Positions 16,574 to 25,278 of a stretch of DNA of 64,000 bases are shown in pieces. A program made the translations under genes and the position numbers. Under the pieces are notes generated by a model. It saw only the letters and a program-made list of their open reading frames with translations, had not been told where the DNA came from and ran no database searches. Source of the stretch: Comamonadaceae bacterium UBA4962 (GTDB lineage Bacteria; Pseudomonadota; Gammaproteobacteria; Burkholderiales; Burkholderiaceae_C); NCBI GenBank assembly GCA_002397315.1, contig DHAE01000025.1:61403-125402 (forward strand). The letters run 5' to 3'. How positions within the stretch are numbered: the stretch's first letter is position 1; each line of letters starts with the position of its first letter.

Positions 16574-18442
16574 TCAGCGCCGGCCGGCGGGTGCCGCGAG
16601 CTGCGCGGCGTGCTGCGCAGGGCGGCCACCGGCACTCTGGGGGCCCTCGGCCTCCAGCTTGAACCCCGCGACGGCATCGGCGAGCTGGTGGGCCTGCTGC
16701 TGCAGCGACTGCGCGGCGGCGGTGGCCTGCTCGACGAGGGCGGCGTTCTGCTGCGTGCTCTGGTCCATCTGGCTCACGGCGCCGCCGATCTCGGCGATGC
16801 CGGTGCTCTGCTCCTGGCTGGCGTTGCTGATTTCGGTGACGATGGCGGTGACGCGCTGCACGCTCTCGACCACCTCCTGCATCGTGGAGCCCGCATCCTG
16901 CACGAGGCGGCTGCCGGCATTGACCTGGGCGACGGAATCGTCGATGAGCGCCTTGATTTCCTTGGCGGCGGTGGCCGAGCGCTGCGCGAGCGTGCGCACC
17001 TCGGAGGCGACGACGGCGAAGCCGCGGCCCTGCTCGCCGGCCCGCGCGGCCTCGACGGCGGCGTTGAGCGCCAGGATGTTGGTCTGGAAGGCGATGGAGT
17101 CGATCACGCCGATGATGTCCACGATCTTGCGCGAGGACGCGTCGATGCCGCCCATGGTCTGCACCACCTGTCCGACGACCGTGCCGCCGTGGGATGCGAT
17201 CTGCGAGGCGTTGGCGGCCAGGTGCTTGGCCTGGCGCGCGTTCTCGGCGTTCTGCTGCACGGTGGCCGTGAGCTGCTCCATGGCCGCGGCGGTTTCTTCC
17301 AGCGAGCTGGCCTGCTGCTCGGTGCGGCCGGAGAGATCCTGGTTGCCGCTCGCGATCTCGCCGGTGGCCAGGCGCACGGATTCGGCCGAGGCGCGGATGC
17401 GCACGAGCACGGCGGCGATCTTGTCCACGAAGTGGTTGAAGGCACGGGCGATCTGGGTGAGTTCGTCGCTGCCGTGGGTTTCCAGGCGGCGCGTGAGGTC
17501 GCCCTCGCCGGAGGCGATGTCCTCCAGCGCATCGCGCACCAGGGCAAGGCGGCGCAGCTGCCGGCTGACGGCGTAGCTGAGCAGGCCGACGGCGATGGCC
17601 ACGCACAGCACGGTGATGGCGATGGCCAGCTGCAGCAGGTCGCGCACGGGGCGGGTGGCCTCGGCCCGGTCGATGGCGATGGCCAGGGTCCAGGGCGTGC
17701 CTTCCACCTTCGCCGCATAGAGCATCTGGTCGGCGCCGTCGAGGGAGACGTCAGCGCGCCCCCCGTCGGCTGCCAGGCGTTCGAGCAGGGCTCCGTCGAG
17801 CGCGGAGGCAATGGCCGTGACGGGTTTCAGTGCGAGGTCCGCCTTGGGGTGGGCCAGGATGTTCGACTGGCCGTCGATGAGGAACCCGTAGCTTTTGGGC
17901 AGCGGCCGGATGCCGGCCACTTTGCGGACGACGGAGTCCAGGAACATGTCCGATCCCGCCACGGCCTGGACGCTTCCCCCGGCGGTGATGGGCTCGGCGA
18001 ACGTGACCGTGAGCTTTCCGGAGGCGGCATCCAGGTAGGCGGCGGTGACCACGGGTGCGCCGGCCTGCGCCGCCTGCTTGTACCAGCCGCGTGAAGTTCC
18101 GTCGTAGCCGGGCGGCGGAGGCGCGGTCGAGAAATGCCGCTTGTCGGCATACGAAAGAAAGGTGGCGTCGAAGGCTCCGGCCTGCTTGGCGGCCTGCAGG
18201 GCGGGGACGGGATCCTCCTGGCCCACAGCCTGTTTGATGGAGCCGGTGATGCGCTGCTTTTCCTTCACCCACTCCGAGAGTTCGCCCGCATGGACCCGCG
18301 TGAGCTGGCCGACGCGTGCATCCAGTTCCGCCATGGTATTGCCGCGAACGGCGAAGAACGTCGCCAGCGCCAAGGCAATCAGTGAGAGCGCGGTGATGGC
18401 GATGCAGATGCCGATGAGGCGGGCCCGCAGACTGTTCAACAT
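16574..18442 (-). CDS. methyl-accepting chemotaxis protein with periplasmic Cache-type sensor
   Basis: 622-residue chemoreceptor. Transmembrane helix 1 is at about 7-30. A large periplasmic domain (about 35-260) of dCache type includes GYDGTSRGWYKQA and the PYLD-like AAYLDAASGKLTVTFAEPI. Helix 2 lies at about 263-287, HAMP to about 340, then the full signalling domain with the conserved tip SIAFQTNILALNAAVEAARAG. No C-terminal CheR-tether pentapeptide is evident; the tail is Ala/Gly-rich. dCache domains typically bind amino acids or carboxylates, but the ligand cannot be predicted here. The shared tip is nearly identical in DNA to the partial receptor at the left edge. Confidence 0.95.
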   Translation of the reverse strand: MLNSLRARLIGICIAITALSLIALALATFFAVRGNTMAELDARVGQLTRVHAGELSEWVKEKQRITGSIKQAVGQEDPVPALQAAKQAGAFDATFLSYADKRHFSTAPPPPGYDGTSRGWYKQAAQAGAPVVTAAYLDAASGKLTVTFAEPITAGGSVQAVAGSDMFLDSVVRKVAGIRPLPKSYGFLIDGQSNILAHPKADLALKPVTAIASALDGALLERLAADGGRADVSLDGADQMLYAAKVEGTPWTLAIAIDRAEATRPVRDLLQLAIAITVLCVAIAVGLLSYAVSRQLRRLALVRDALEDIASGEGDLTRRLETHGSDELTQIARAFNHFVDKIAAVLVRIRASAESVRLATGEIASGNQDLSGRTEQQASSLEETAAAMEQLTATVQQNAENARQAKHLAANASQIASHGGTVVGQVVQTMGGIDASSRKIVDIIGVIDSIAFQTNILALNAAVEAARAGEQGRGFAVVASEVRTLAQRSATAAKEIKALIDDSVAQVNAGSRLVQDAGSTMQEVVESVQRVTAIVTEISNASQEQSTGIAEIGGAVSQMDQSTQQNAALVEQATAAAQSLQQQAHQLADAVAGFKLEAEGPQSAGGRPAQHAAQLAAPAGRR

Positions 18443-18599
18443 CAGGATTTACTCCGTAAAAGCCGACAAATGGCGGAATTGCCGTGAAACTGGCAATCTT
18501 CGTTGAATTTTGCCAGTTTGGCTCATCCGTTCTGTCTGTCGGAAAGAACGGGTGAAGGTGCCTTAACCCGGACAACGCGTATCCTCTCGCCCCTGCGTT

Positions 18600-19910
18600 A
18601 TGAATTCATTGCAAATTTTTCTGCCCTGCGCCGCCGGCGTGGAAGGCTTCCTGGCCGACGAGGTCCACGACCTGACCGGACTGACCGGACACGACCTGCT
18701 CACGGGGCGCGGCGGCGTGCTGGTGCGCGCCTCGTGGCGGCAGGCGCTGCAGCTCAACCTGCACAGCCGCCTCGCGCAGCGCGTGCTGGTGCAGTTGGCC
18801 GAGCGCATGTACCGCTCGGAGAACGACCTCTACGCCATCGCGGCCGAGGTGGCCTGGGAGATCTGGTTCACCCCGCACCAGAGCTTCCGCATCGACGTCA
18901 CGGCCCAGCACAGCCCCCTCAACAGCCTGAACTTCGCCGCGCTTCGCGTGAAGGACGCGGTGGCCGACCGCTTCCGTGCCAAGGCCGGCGGCGTGCGGCC
19001 GGACGTGGACACCCAGCACCCGGACGTGCGCATCCACCTGCACCTCACGACCGACCAGGCCACGGTGTACATCGATACCTCGGGCGAGCCGCTCTTCAAG
19101 CGCGGCTGGCGCGAGGACAAGGGCGATGCGCCGCTCAAGGAAACGCTGGCCGCCGCGATGATCGCCGCCAGCGGCTGGGACCCGCGCGGCGATGCACCGA
19201 TGCCGCTCTACGACCCCTGCTGCGGCAGCGGCACGATCGCGATCGAGGCCGCGCAGATGGCCTGCCGCATCCCGGCGGGGCTGCGCCGGCGCTTCGCGTT
19301 CGAGAAGCTGCTGCCCTTCCAGGCGCATGTGTGGAATGCGCTGCGCGAACAGGCGCAGGACGCGATCGTGGCCCCCACGGTGCCGGTGTTCGGCAGCGAC
19401 GTGTCGCACCGCATGGTGGACTTCGCGCAGCGCAACGCCGAGCGCGCGGGCGTCGCCGGGGCCGTGCAGCTGCGCGGCGGTGACGCGCTGCAGCGCATGC
19501 CGCCCACCGCGGAGCCGGGCGTGATGCTGCTCAATCCGCCCTATGGCGAACGCATCGCCGCAGCCGGCACGGCGGGGCGCAGCGCGCGCGAACGCATGGG
19601 CGTGGTCGAGCGCGCGGGCCGCGAGACCGCCCAGACGGACGACGGCGTGGACTTCTTCCTGCAGCTCGCCGCCCACTGGAAGAAGCACTACGCCGGCTGG
19701 CAGGCCTGGATGCTCACGCCCGACCTGAAGCTGCCCGGCAAGATGCGCCTGAAGGAGTCGCGCCGTGTGCCGATGTGGAACGGGCCGATCGAATGCCGGC
19801 TGTTCCGCTTCGACATGGTGCGCGGGGCCGTGCGCAACCGGGCTCCGGGCGATGGTGCCGGCCCGGGTGCCGGCACCCCTCCGGACGCGGACGCAGGCCA
19901 TGCCGGTTGA
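18600..19910 (+). CDS. rlmL: THUMP-domain class I RNA methyltransferase (RlmL-type)
   Basis: 436 residues. An N-terminal ferredoxin-like/THUMP RNA-binding part (about 1-160) precedes a Rossmann SAM-dependent methyltransferase. DPCCGSGT at about 205 binds SAM and LNPPYGERI at about 311 is the NPPY catalytic motif of N2-guanine methyltransferases. E. coli RlmL makes m2G2445 in 23S rRNA but is fused to the RlmK domain; this protein corresponds to the RlmL half only. The start ATG at 18600 gives MNSLQIFLPCAAGVEGFL, as in homologues. It overlaps the downstream PIN gene by 11 bp. Confidence 0.9.
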   Translation: MNSLQIFLPCAAGVEGFLADEVHDLTGLTGHDLLTGRGGVLVRASWRQALQLNLHSRLAQRVLVQLAERMYRSENDLYAIAAEVAWEIWFTPHQSFRIDVTAQHSPLNSLNFAALRVKDAVADRFRAKAGGVRPDVDTQHPDVRIHLHLTTDQATVYIDTSGEPLFKRGWREDKGDAPLKETLAAAMIAASGWDPRGDAPMPLYDPCCGSGTIAIEAAQMACRIPAGLRRRFAFEKLLPFQAHVWNALREQAQDAIVAPTVPVFGSDVSHRMVDFAQRNAERAGVAGAVQLRGGDALQRMPPTAEPGVMLLNPPYGERIAAAGTAGRSARERMGVVERAGRETAQTDDGVDFFLQLAAHWKKHYAGWQAWMLTPDLKLPGKMRLKESRRVPMWNGPIECRLFRFDMVRGAVRNRAPGDGAGPGAGTPPDADAGHAG

Positions 19911-20412
19911 GCTGCGCCTGCCCGTGCGGGCGTCGGCAGGCGAGCCCGTGCGCAGCGTGGTGGTGGACACCAACGTCGCGCTGGACCTGCTGATCTTCTC
20001 CGACCCGCGCACGGGTCCGCTGCGGCAGCTGCTCGCCGAAGGGCGGCTCGACTGGATCGCCACGCAGGTGATGCGCGACGAACTGGAGCGCGTGCTGGCC
20101 TATGCGCACATCGTGGCGCGCATGGATTACTACCGGGTGGAGGCCGCGCAGGTGCTCGCCGCCTTCGATGCCCAGGCGCGCCTGGTGGAAACCGCCCCGC
20201 GCGTGGCCTACGTCTGCAAGGACGCGGACGACCAGAAGTTCATCGACCTCGCGGCCGCGCACCGCGCGATCCTGCTCTCGAAGGACAAGGCCGTGCTCTG
20301 CATGCGCAAGCGCCTGCTGAACATGGATGCCCACGTGGCGACCGCGCTGGTGCTGGAGGACGAAGAAGCGCGGGAGCCCGAGGCCGAGGCCGGACTGGCC
20401 GCTCCGGCCTGA
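19900..20412 (+). CDS. PIN-domain protein, putative toxin-like ribonuclease (COG1569 type)
   Basis: 170-residue protein with a PIN nuclease fold. An N-terminal VVVDTNVALDLL supplies the first acidic residue, a central Glu (MRDELERVL) the second, and the C-terminal KDADDQKFIDLAAAH the Asp cluster, so the metal site looks intact. This family is annotated as the toxin component of toxin-antitoxin systems, yet no antitoxin-sized ORF adjoins it. Instead it overlaps an rRNA methyltransferase gene by 11 bp, which suggests coupled expression and perhaps an RNA-processing role. The ATG at 19900 fits the domain start. Confidence 0.8.
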   Translation: MPVELRLPVRASAGEPVRSVVVDTNVALDLLIFSDPRTGPLRQLLAEGRLDWIATQVMRDELERVLAYAHIVARMDYYRVEAAQVLAAFDAQARLVETAPRVAYVCKDADDQKFIDLAAAHRAILLSKDKAVLCMRKRLLNMDAHVATALVLEDEEAREPEAEAGLAAPA

Positions 20413-20440
20413 CGCCGGCCGAAGCTCCGGCGCGCGCGCC

Positions 20441-22417
20441 TCACTCCTCGAAGCGGAAGCCCTCCGCCGGGTGCAGGGACCAGCCCCCGTCGCCCGTCAG
20501 CACCAGCACGTGCGTGTGGTGGGCGAGCACGGCGGGCCGGTGCGCGATGCTGATCACCGAGGCGCCGCTCGCGCGCACCCGCTCGTAGAGCGCCGCCTCG
20601 TTGGCGCTGTCGAGTGCGCTCGTGGCCTCGTCGAGGATCACGGTGCGCGGCTGGCGCACCAGCACCCGCGCGAAGGCCAGCCGCTGCTGCTCGCCGATCG
20701 ACAGTTCCTTCTCCCAGTCGCGCACCGCGTCGAGCCCGCCGACGCGCTCGGCCAGCTCGGGCAGCTGCACGGCGTCCAGCATGTCCCGCAATTGGTCGTC
20801 GGCCAGATCGCAGCTCTGTGCGGGATAGAGCATCTGGCTGCGCAGCGTGCCGGGCTGCATGTAGGGCCGCTGGGGCAGGAAGAACACGCTTTCCATCGGC
20901 GGGTGGTGCACGATGCCCTCGCCGTCGCGCCACAGGCCGGCGATGGCGCGCAGCAGCGAGCTTTTGCCGCAGCCGCTGGCCCCGGTGATGAGCAGTGCGT
21001 CGCCGGGCTGCAGCTGCAGGGTCAGGTCGCGCACCAGCAGACGGGTGAAGCGGGGCGTGTAGAGCGTCAGGCCCTCGATGGCGAAGCGCTCGCCCTCGCG
21101 GGCCTGGATCTCGCGGCCCGCGATCGGGGCGAGGGGCGCGAGGGCGGCGACCGGCGCCGCCGCCACCGCGCCGGTCTTGCCTGCCGTTCGCGTGGATGGC
21201 ATGCCGGACGGGGAGGCGTTGCGGCCGCGCCGCCGTGCCTGCCGGTACGCCCTGCGGTCCTGGCGGCGCTGCTTTTTCGCTGCTGCGGCTGCCTCGGGTT
21301 CCTGCGGTTCGCGGGCCTTGCGGTCCTCGGGCGCGTCAAGGAGCGCCTGGCGCAGCGTGTCGAGCCGGCCGATGCCGGCGACGAAGCGGCTCAGGCTCTC
21401 GAAGTTGTCCACGATCAGCGACACCGAGGCCAGCACCGCCGCGAAGGCGCCGCCGGCCTGGATGGCGCGGCCCACCTCCATGTCGCCCGAGAGCACGGCG
21501 TCGGCCAGGATGATGCTGGGGATCACCACGGTGAGCTGGCTGAACGCCCGCTGGAAGAGGTTGAGCGAGCGCTGCCGCTTGATGAGGCGCGCGTAGTTGT
21601 TGAAGACGGCCTGGAAGCTGTGGTCGAGCTGCGCCCGCTCCTGCGCCTCGCCGCGGTAGAAGGCGATGGATTCCGCGTTCTCGCGCAGCCGCATCAGGCC
21701 GAAGCGGAAATCCGCCTCGCGCCGCAACTGCCAGAAGTTGAGCCGGATGAGCGGGGCGCCGAACACATAGAGCGCCACCACCGTGCCCACGAGCGCATAC
21801 ACGGCCAGGAAGGCCACCAGCGCCTGCGAGATCGACCACAGCACCGCGCTGAAGGCCACCAGCTGCATCGTCGCGCCGATGAAGATCAGCAGGAAGTGCG
21901 TGGAACGGCCGGTGAAGCTGTTGATGTCCTCGCTGATGCGCTGGTCGGGGTTGTCGACCGTGCCCTCGGCGTTCAGTTCGTAGTAGCGGCGCCGGCCCAG
22001 GTAGCCGTCGAGGAAGCGGTGCGTGAGCCAGAGCCGCCAGTGGTTAGCGAACGCGTCGCGCATGTAGTAGTAGAAGGCGTATACCGGCACCGCGAAAGCC
22101 AGCACGAAGAGGCAGGTGCGCACGGCATCCCAGAAGCGGTCGCGGTCCTGCGCGGCGAGCGCGGAGGTCATCTCGCCGGTGCGGTCGATCAGGCGCACGG
22201 CGAGGTGCGTCTCCAGCAGCATGAGCAGGATCAGCAGGCCCATCAGCGACCAGGCCGCGAACTTCTTGTCGCCCAGCCAGTAGGGCCGCGCGACGTTCAT
22301 GAACTGGCGCCATGCGGCCATCGACAGCGAGGGGGCATGCCGGGAGGTGTCCGCCTGGCCCGGCGGGAGGGCGTCAGCTCCTGGCACGGGGGCTGCGGCG
22401 GCGGTGGAGGAAGGCAT
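20441..22417 (-). CDS. SbmA/BacA-like ABC transporter, fused permease-ATPase
   Basis: 658 residues. A six-helix permease of the SbmA/BacA (ABC_membrane_2) type occupies about 45-370 (ARPYWLGDKKFAAWSLMGLL marks the first helix). A charged Lys/Arg-rich linker and a C-terminal ATPase follow: Walker A GASGCGKSS at about 480, signature SIGEQQRLAFARVL at about 572 and Walker B VILDEATSALD near 592. Relatives (YddA, BacA homologues) move peptides or very-long-chain fatty acyl compounds; the substrate here is unknown. The ATG at 22417 was preferred to one at 22501, since the extra residues are low-complexity and overlap the promoter region. Divergent from the MurA paralogue. Confidence 0.88.
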   Translation of the reverse strand: MPSSTAAAAPVPGADALPPGQADTSRHAPSLSMAAWRQFMNVARPYWLGDKKFAAWSLMGLLILLMLLETHLAVRLIDRTGEMTSALAAQDRDRFWDAVRTCLFVLAFAVPVYAFYYYMRDAFANHWRLWLTHRFLDGYLGRRRYYELNAEGTVDNPDQRISEDINSFTGRSTHFLLIFIGATMQLVAFSAVLWSISQALVAFLAVYALVGTVVALYVFGAPLIRLNFWQLRREADFRFGLMRLRENAESIAFYRGEAQERAQLDHSFQAVFNNYARLIKRQRSLNLFQRAFSQLTVVIPSIILADAVLSGDMEVGRAIQAGGAFAAVLASVSLIVDNFESLSRFVAGIGRLDTLRQALLDAPEDRKAREPQEPEAAAAAKKQRRQDRRAYRQARRRGRNASPSGMPSTRTAGKTGAVAAAPVAALAPLAPIAGREIQAREGERFAIEGLTLYTPRFTRLLVRDLTLQLQPGDALLITGASGCGKSSLLRAIAGLWRDGEGIVHHPPMESVFFLPQRPYMQPGTLRSQMLYPAQSCDLADDQLRDMLDAVQLPELAERVGGLDAVRDWEKELSIGEQQRLAFARVLVRQPRTVILDEATSALDSANEAALYERVRASGASVISIAHRPAVLAHHTHVLVLTGDGGWSLHPAEGFRFEE

Positions 22418-22635
22418 GCGGAACGTTTCGGAACGGGGCAGGAGCGCTTGAGCCCAACGATAGGACGGCGGGCCTCCACGGCCCTGTCGGACGCCGCCCA
22501 CGCGGCGCTACGGAAACGCACCCGAAGTGGAACGCCGCGGAACGGAGCGCACTGCGGCCCCACGGCCGGGCCGGGGCGGGGGTACAGTGCGCGGGGCGCT
22601 TTCCGTTTCCGCATTCCCTCCTTTTCCTCCCATCC

Positions 22636-23931
22636 ATGTCCCACCTCATCGTGCACGGCGGCACGCCGCTCCGCGGGCGCATCAGCCCTTCCGCCAACAA
22701 GAACGCCGTGCTGCCCGTGCTCTGCGCCACGCTGCTCACGCGGGCGCCGCTGCGCCTGGTGGGCGTGCCCGACATCACCGACGTGCGCAAGATCCTCGAC
22801 ATCTTCCGCACCCTCGGCAGCCGCGTGCAGTGGGATCCTGCGGACGGCCTGCTGGAGCTGCACCACGAGCACACCGCGTTCGATGCGACATCGCACCGCC
22901 TGCCGGAGGAGATGCGCTCGTCGATCATGCTGGTGCCGCCGCTGCTCGCGCGCTTCGGCATCGCGCGGCTGGAGGACAACGTCAAGGGCTGCACCCTGGG
23001 CGTGCGCGAGATCGATCCGCACGTGGACGTGTTCCGCCGCTTCGGCGCCACCGTGGAGCGCGCCGAGGGGACGCTGCTCGTGCGCCGTGACGGGGCGCTG
23101 GCACCGACGGACCACTGGCTCGACTACGCCTCCGTCACCACCACCGAGAACTTCGTGCTGTGCGCGGCCGGCGCGCCGGGGCGCTCGACGCTCACCAATG
23201 CGGCATCGGAGCCGCACGTGCAGGAGTTCTGCCGCTTCATGGCGATGCTCGGCGTGCGCATCGAGGGCATCGGCACCTCGCGCCTCACGGTGCACGGCGG
23301 ATCGGAACTGGGCGGCGGCGAGTTCCGCTTCGACGAGGACTTTCACGAGATCACCACCTTCCTGGCGCTCGGCGCGATCACGGGCGGCGACGTGGCGGTG
23401 CGCAACAGCGCGCCGGAGAACTTTCCGCTCATCGACCGCACGTTCGCGAAGTTCGGCGTCGAGGTCGTGCACGAAGGCGGCTGGTCCACCACGCGCCGCG
23501 CCGGGCCGCTCGCGGTGCAGCCGCCCTTCACGCCCAACACGCTCACCAAGGTGGAGGCGGCCCCGTGGCCGTATTTCCCGGTGGATCTGCTGCCGATCTT
23601 CATCGCCCTGGGCGTGCGCGCGCAGGGCAACGCGATGTTCTGGAACAAGGTGTACGACGGCGCTTTAGGCTGGACGGGCGAGCTGTCGAAGTTCGGCGCG
23701 CACGTGTTCTCGTCCGATCCGCACCGCATCGTGACCTTCGGCGGCCAGGCGCTCACGCCCGCGGTGGTCGAGAGCCCCTACATCATCCGCGTGGCGATCG
23801 CGCTCTTCATGGTGGCGGCCAGCACCCCCGGCCGCTCGGAGATCTGCCACGCCGGGCCGATCCGCCGGGCCCATCCGAGGTTCGTGGAGAACCTGCGCAG
23901 CCTGGGGGCGCAGGTTGAATGGAAGGACTAG
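22636..23931 (+). CDS. divergent MurA-family enolpyruvyl transferase
   Basis: 431 residues of the EPSP synthase/MurA fold, which transfers enolpyruvate from PEP to UDP-GlcNAc-type acceptors. Catalytic elements of MurA are visible: SANKNAVLP with Lys22-Asn23, and the flexible-loop Cys119 in GCTLGVREIDPH, the residue fosfomycin alkylates in true MurA. An Arg is present near the C-terminal RRAHPRF. Elsewhere it differs strongly from housekeeping MurA, for example AAPWPYFPVDL and WNKVYDGALGWTGEL, and it is not next to mla/mur genes. It is probably a paralogue with a dedicated acceptor; the annotation 'murA' would be unsafe. Confidence 0.82.
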   Translation: MSHLIVHGGTPLRGRISPSANKNAVLPVLCATLLTRAPLRLVGVPDITDVRKILDIFRTLGSRVQWDPADGLLELHHEHTAFDATSHRLPEEMRSSIMLVPPLLARFGIARLEDNVKGCTLGVREIDPHVDVFRRFGATVERAEGTLLVRRDGALAPTDHWLDYASVTTTENFVLCAAGAPGRSTLTNAASEPHVQEFCRFMAMLGVRIEGIGTSRLTVHGGSELGGGEFRFDEDFHEITTFLALGAITGGDVAVRNSAPENFPLIDRTFAKFGVEVVHEGGWSTTRRAGPLAVQPPFTPNTLTKVEAAPWPYFPVDLLPIFIALGVRAQGNAMFWNKVYDGALGWTGELSKFGAHVFSSDPHRIVTFGGQALTPAVVESPYIIRVAIALFMVAASTPGRSEICHAGPIRRAHPRFVENLRSLGAQVEWKD

Positions 23932-24004
23932 CGGGCTGGGTGCGACGGCACGCGCTTGCGCATTCTCGAAAGCCTGGACGCTGAGGCCTGCGGACGATTG
24001 AAAT

Positions 24005-24032
24005 TCGCACTACTTGAGTAAACGTAGTGCGA
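24005..24032. repeat. perfect 9-bp inverted repeat in convergent intergenic gap
   Basis: TCGCACTAC, 10-base AT-rich loop (TTGAGTAAAC), GTAGTGCGA. It lies 74 bp after the MurA-paralogue stop in an unusually AT-rich 250-bp gap between convergent genes. It has no T-run, so it is not a typical terminator. Confidence 0.6.
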
Positions 24033-24178
24033 CTATCAAACTCATCCTGCATGAGCCAGTGTGACCACATTGGGTCAGGCCATGGCCATCTGGCGCCCTG
24101 AAGCCTTGCGCTGGGTTTGAACGCCGGGCAACGAGCCTGCCCAAGCCACTCGTCCGCCTCAGGGCTTCTATTGCAGCG

Positions 24179-25030
24179 CTACCGCGCAAGCAGATCGTAG
24201 GCCGCGCGCACGCGTTGCACGTCGCGGCCCCAGCGGCGATCCTCGGGCAGGCGGCGCAGCCAGGCGAGGCGGCGGAGCGTGGCGTCCATCACCTGGCGGA
24301 AATCCTCGCCGTGCGCCGCGATCCAGGTGGCGGTGTCCTTTCGGGCCGCGGGCAGGGCGCCGGAAGCGCGCAGGTAGAGCGCGGTGGAGTGGGCGTAGCA
24401 GAGCAGGTCGCGCACCTCGCAGACGGGCAGCGGCAGGGTGGCTGCGGGGTCGTCCTCGAAATCCAGGTAGCCGATCACGCCGTCCGGGCAGCGCACGAGG
24501 TTGCGCGCGAAGGCCTGGCTCAGGCAGGTGCCGCGCGCATGCACTTCGCCGATGGCCGCGAGGCCCTGGCGCCAGAGTGCGAGCACGGCGTCGGCGCCCT
24601 CGGGCAGGCTGTGTTCGATCTCGTTGCCCAGCGAATGCGTGTCCACGCCCGGGCGGCCCAGGTCGAGCGTGAGCAGGCCTTCGCCGCTCGCGGCCAGCAC
24701 CTGGGGCACGCGCAGGCCCAGCGCATGCAGGGCGCGCAGGCGGCGCACTTCGGTGGCGATGGCCTCGGCCCCGCCCGGCGCGGGCACCGGACGCAGCACG
24801 GGCAGGCCGAGCAGCCGGGCGAGCGCGGCCATGGCGCGGTAGCGGCCGGCGCCGCGCACGGGGGCGGCGCGCTTGAGCCACACGCGTATGCCGTCCACCA
24901 TGTGGCTCTCCACGGCATGGGTCTGCGTGGGCAGCCGCTCGCGCAGCACGGCGTCCCAGTCGGTGGCGTCGTGGGGCGCTGCGGGGCCGGCAGGGCTGGA
25001 CGGCTCGGGAAAAGACGGGGTGGCGGACAT
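24179..25030 (-). CDS. kinase-fold (RIO/Bud32-like) hypothetical protein
   Basis: 283 residues, no signal peptide or membrane helix. The architecture resembles small-molecule or RIO-type kinases: KRAAPVRGAGRYR could hold an ATP-binding Lys, and an Arg-rich alpha-C region (EVRRLRALHALGLRVPQVL) and a hinge-like LLTLDLG follow. A catalytic-loop-like EVHARGTCLSQAFARNLVR precedes GYLDFEDDP, in the place of the metal-binding DFG/DFE. A canonical HxD is not obvious. The substrate is unknown, and a lipid-A/Kdo- or aminoglycoside-type kinase relationship is only a fold-level suggestion. Divergent from the UPF0149 gene. Confidence 0.6.
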   Translation of the reverse strand: MSATPSFPEPSSPAGPAAPHDATDWDAVLRERLPTQTHAVESHMVDGIRVWLKRAAPVRGAGRYRAMAALARLLGLPVLRPVPAPGGAEAIATEVRRLRALHALGLRVPQVLAASGEGLLTLDLGRPGVDTHSLGNEIEHSLPEGADAVLALWRQGLAAIGEVHARGTCLSQAFARNLVRCPDGVIGYLDFEDDPAATLPLPVCEVRDLLCYAHSTALYLRASGALPAARKDTATWIAAHGEDFRQVMDATLRRLAWLRRLPEDRRWGRDVQRVRAAYDLLAR

Positions 25031-25278
25031 GGAATGGAGCGCTCGGAAAGGGGGCGGCAGGGCGCGCGGCTACACTCGCCGCCTTGGAATGCACGGCCGG
25101 GCTCGCGCACGGCCGCTGCGGCGGCATCATAGAGCGTGCCTTTCCGTCGGGCTGCGCCGCCTGCCCGCGGGCCCGCGCCGGCCGCTGCATGCCGCTGCAT
25201 ACCGCTTCCCCCGAAGCCCCCATTTTTCGCCCCATCCGACCCCCACACCGCCCGCGCGCCCCGCGCCAGGAGCTTCCC

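Noticed and set aside
19900..20412. Complete toxin-antitoxin module
   Set aside because: Only the PIN protein is present; the neighbour upstream is an rRNA methyltransferase and downstream is an unrelated transporter.
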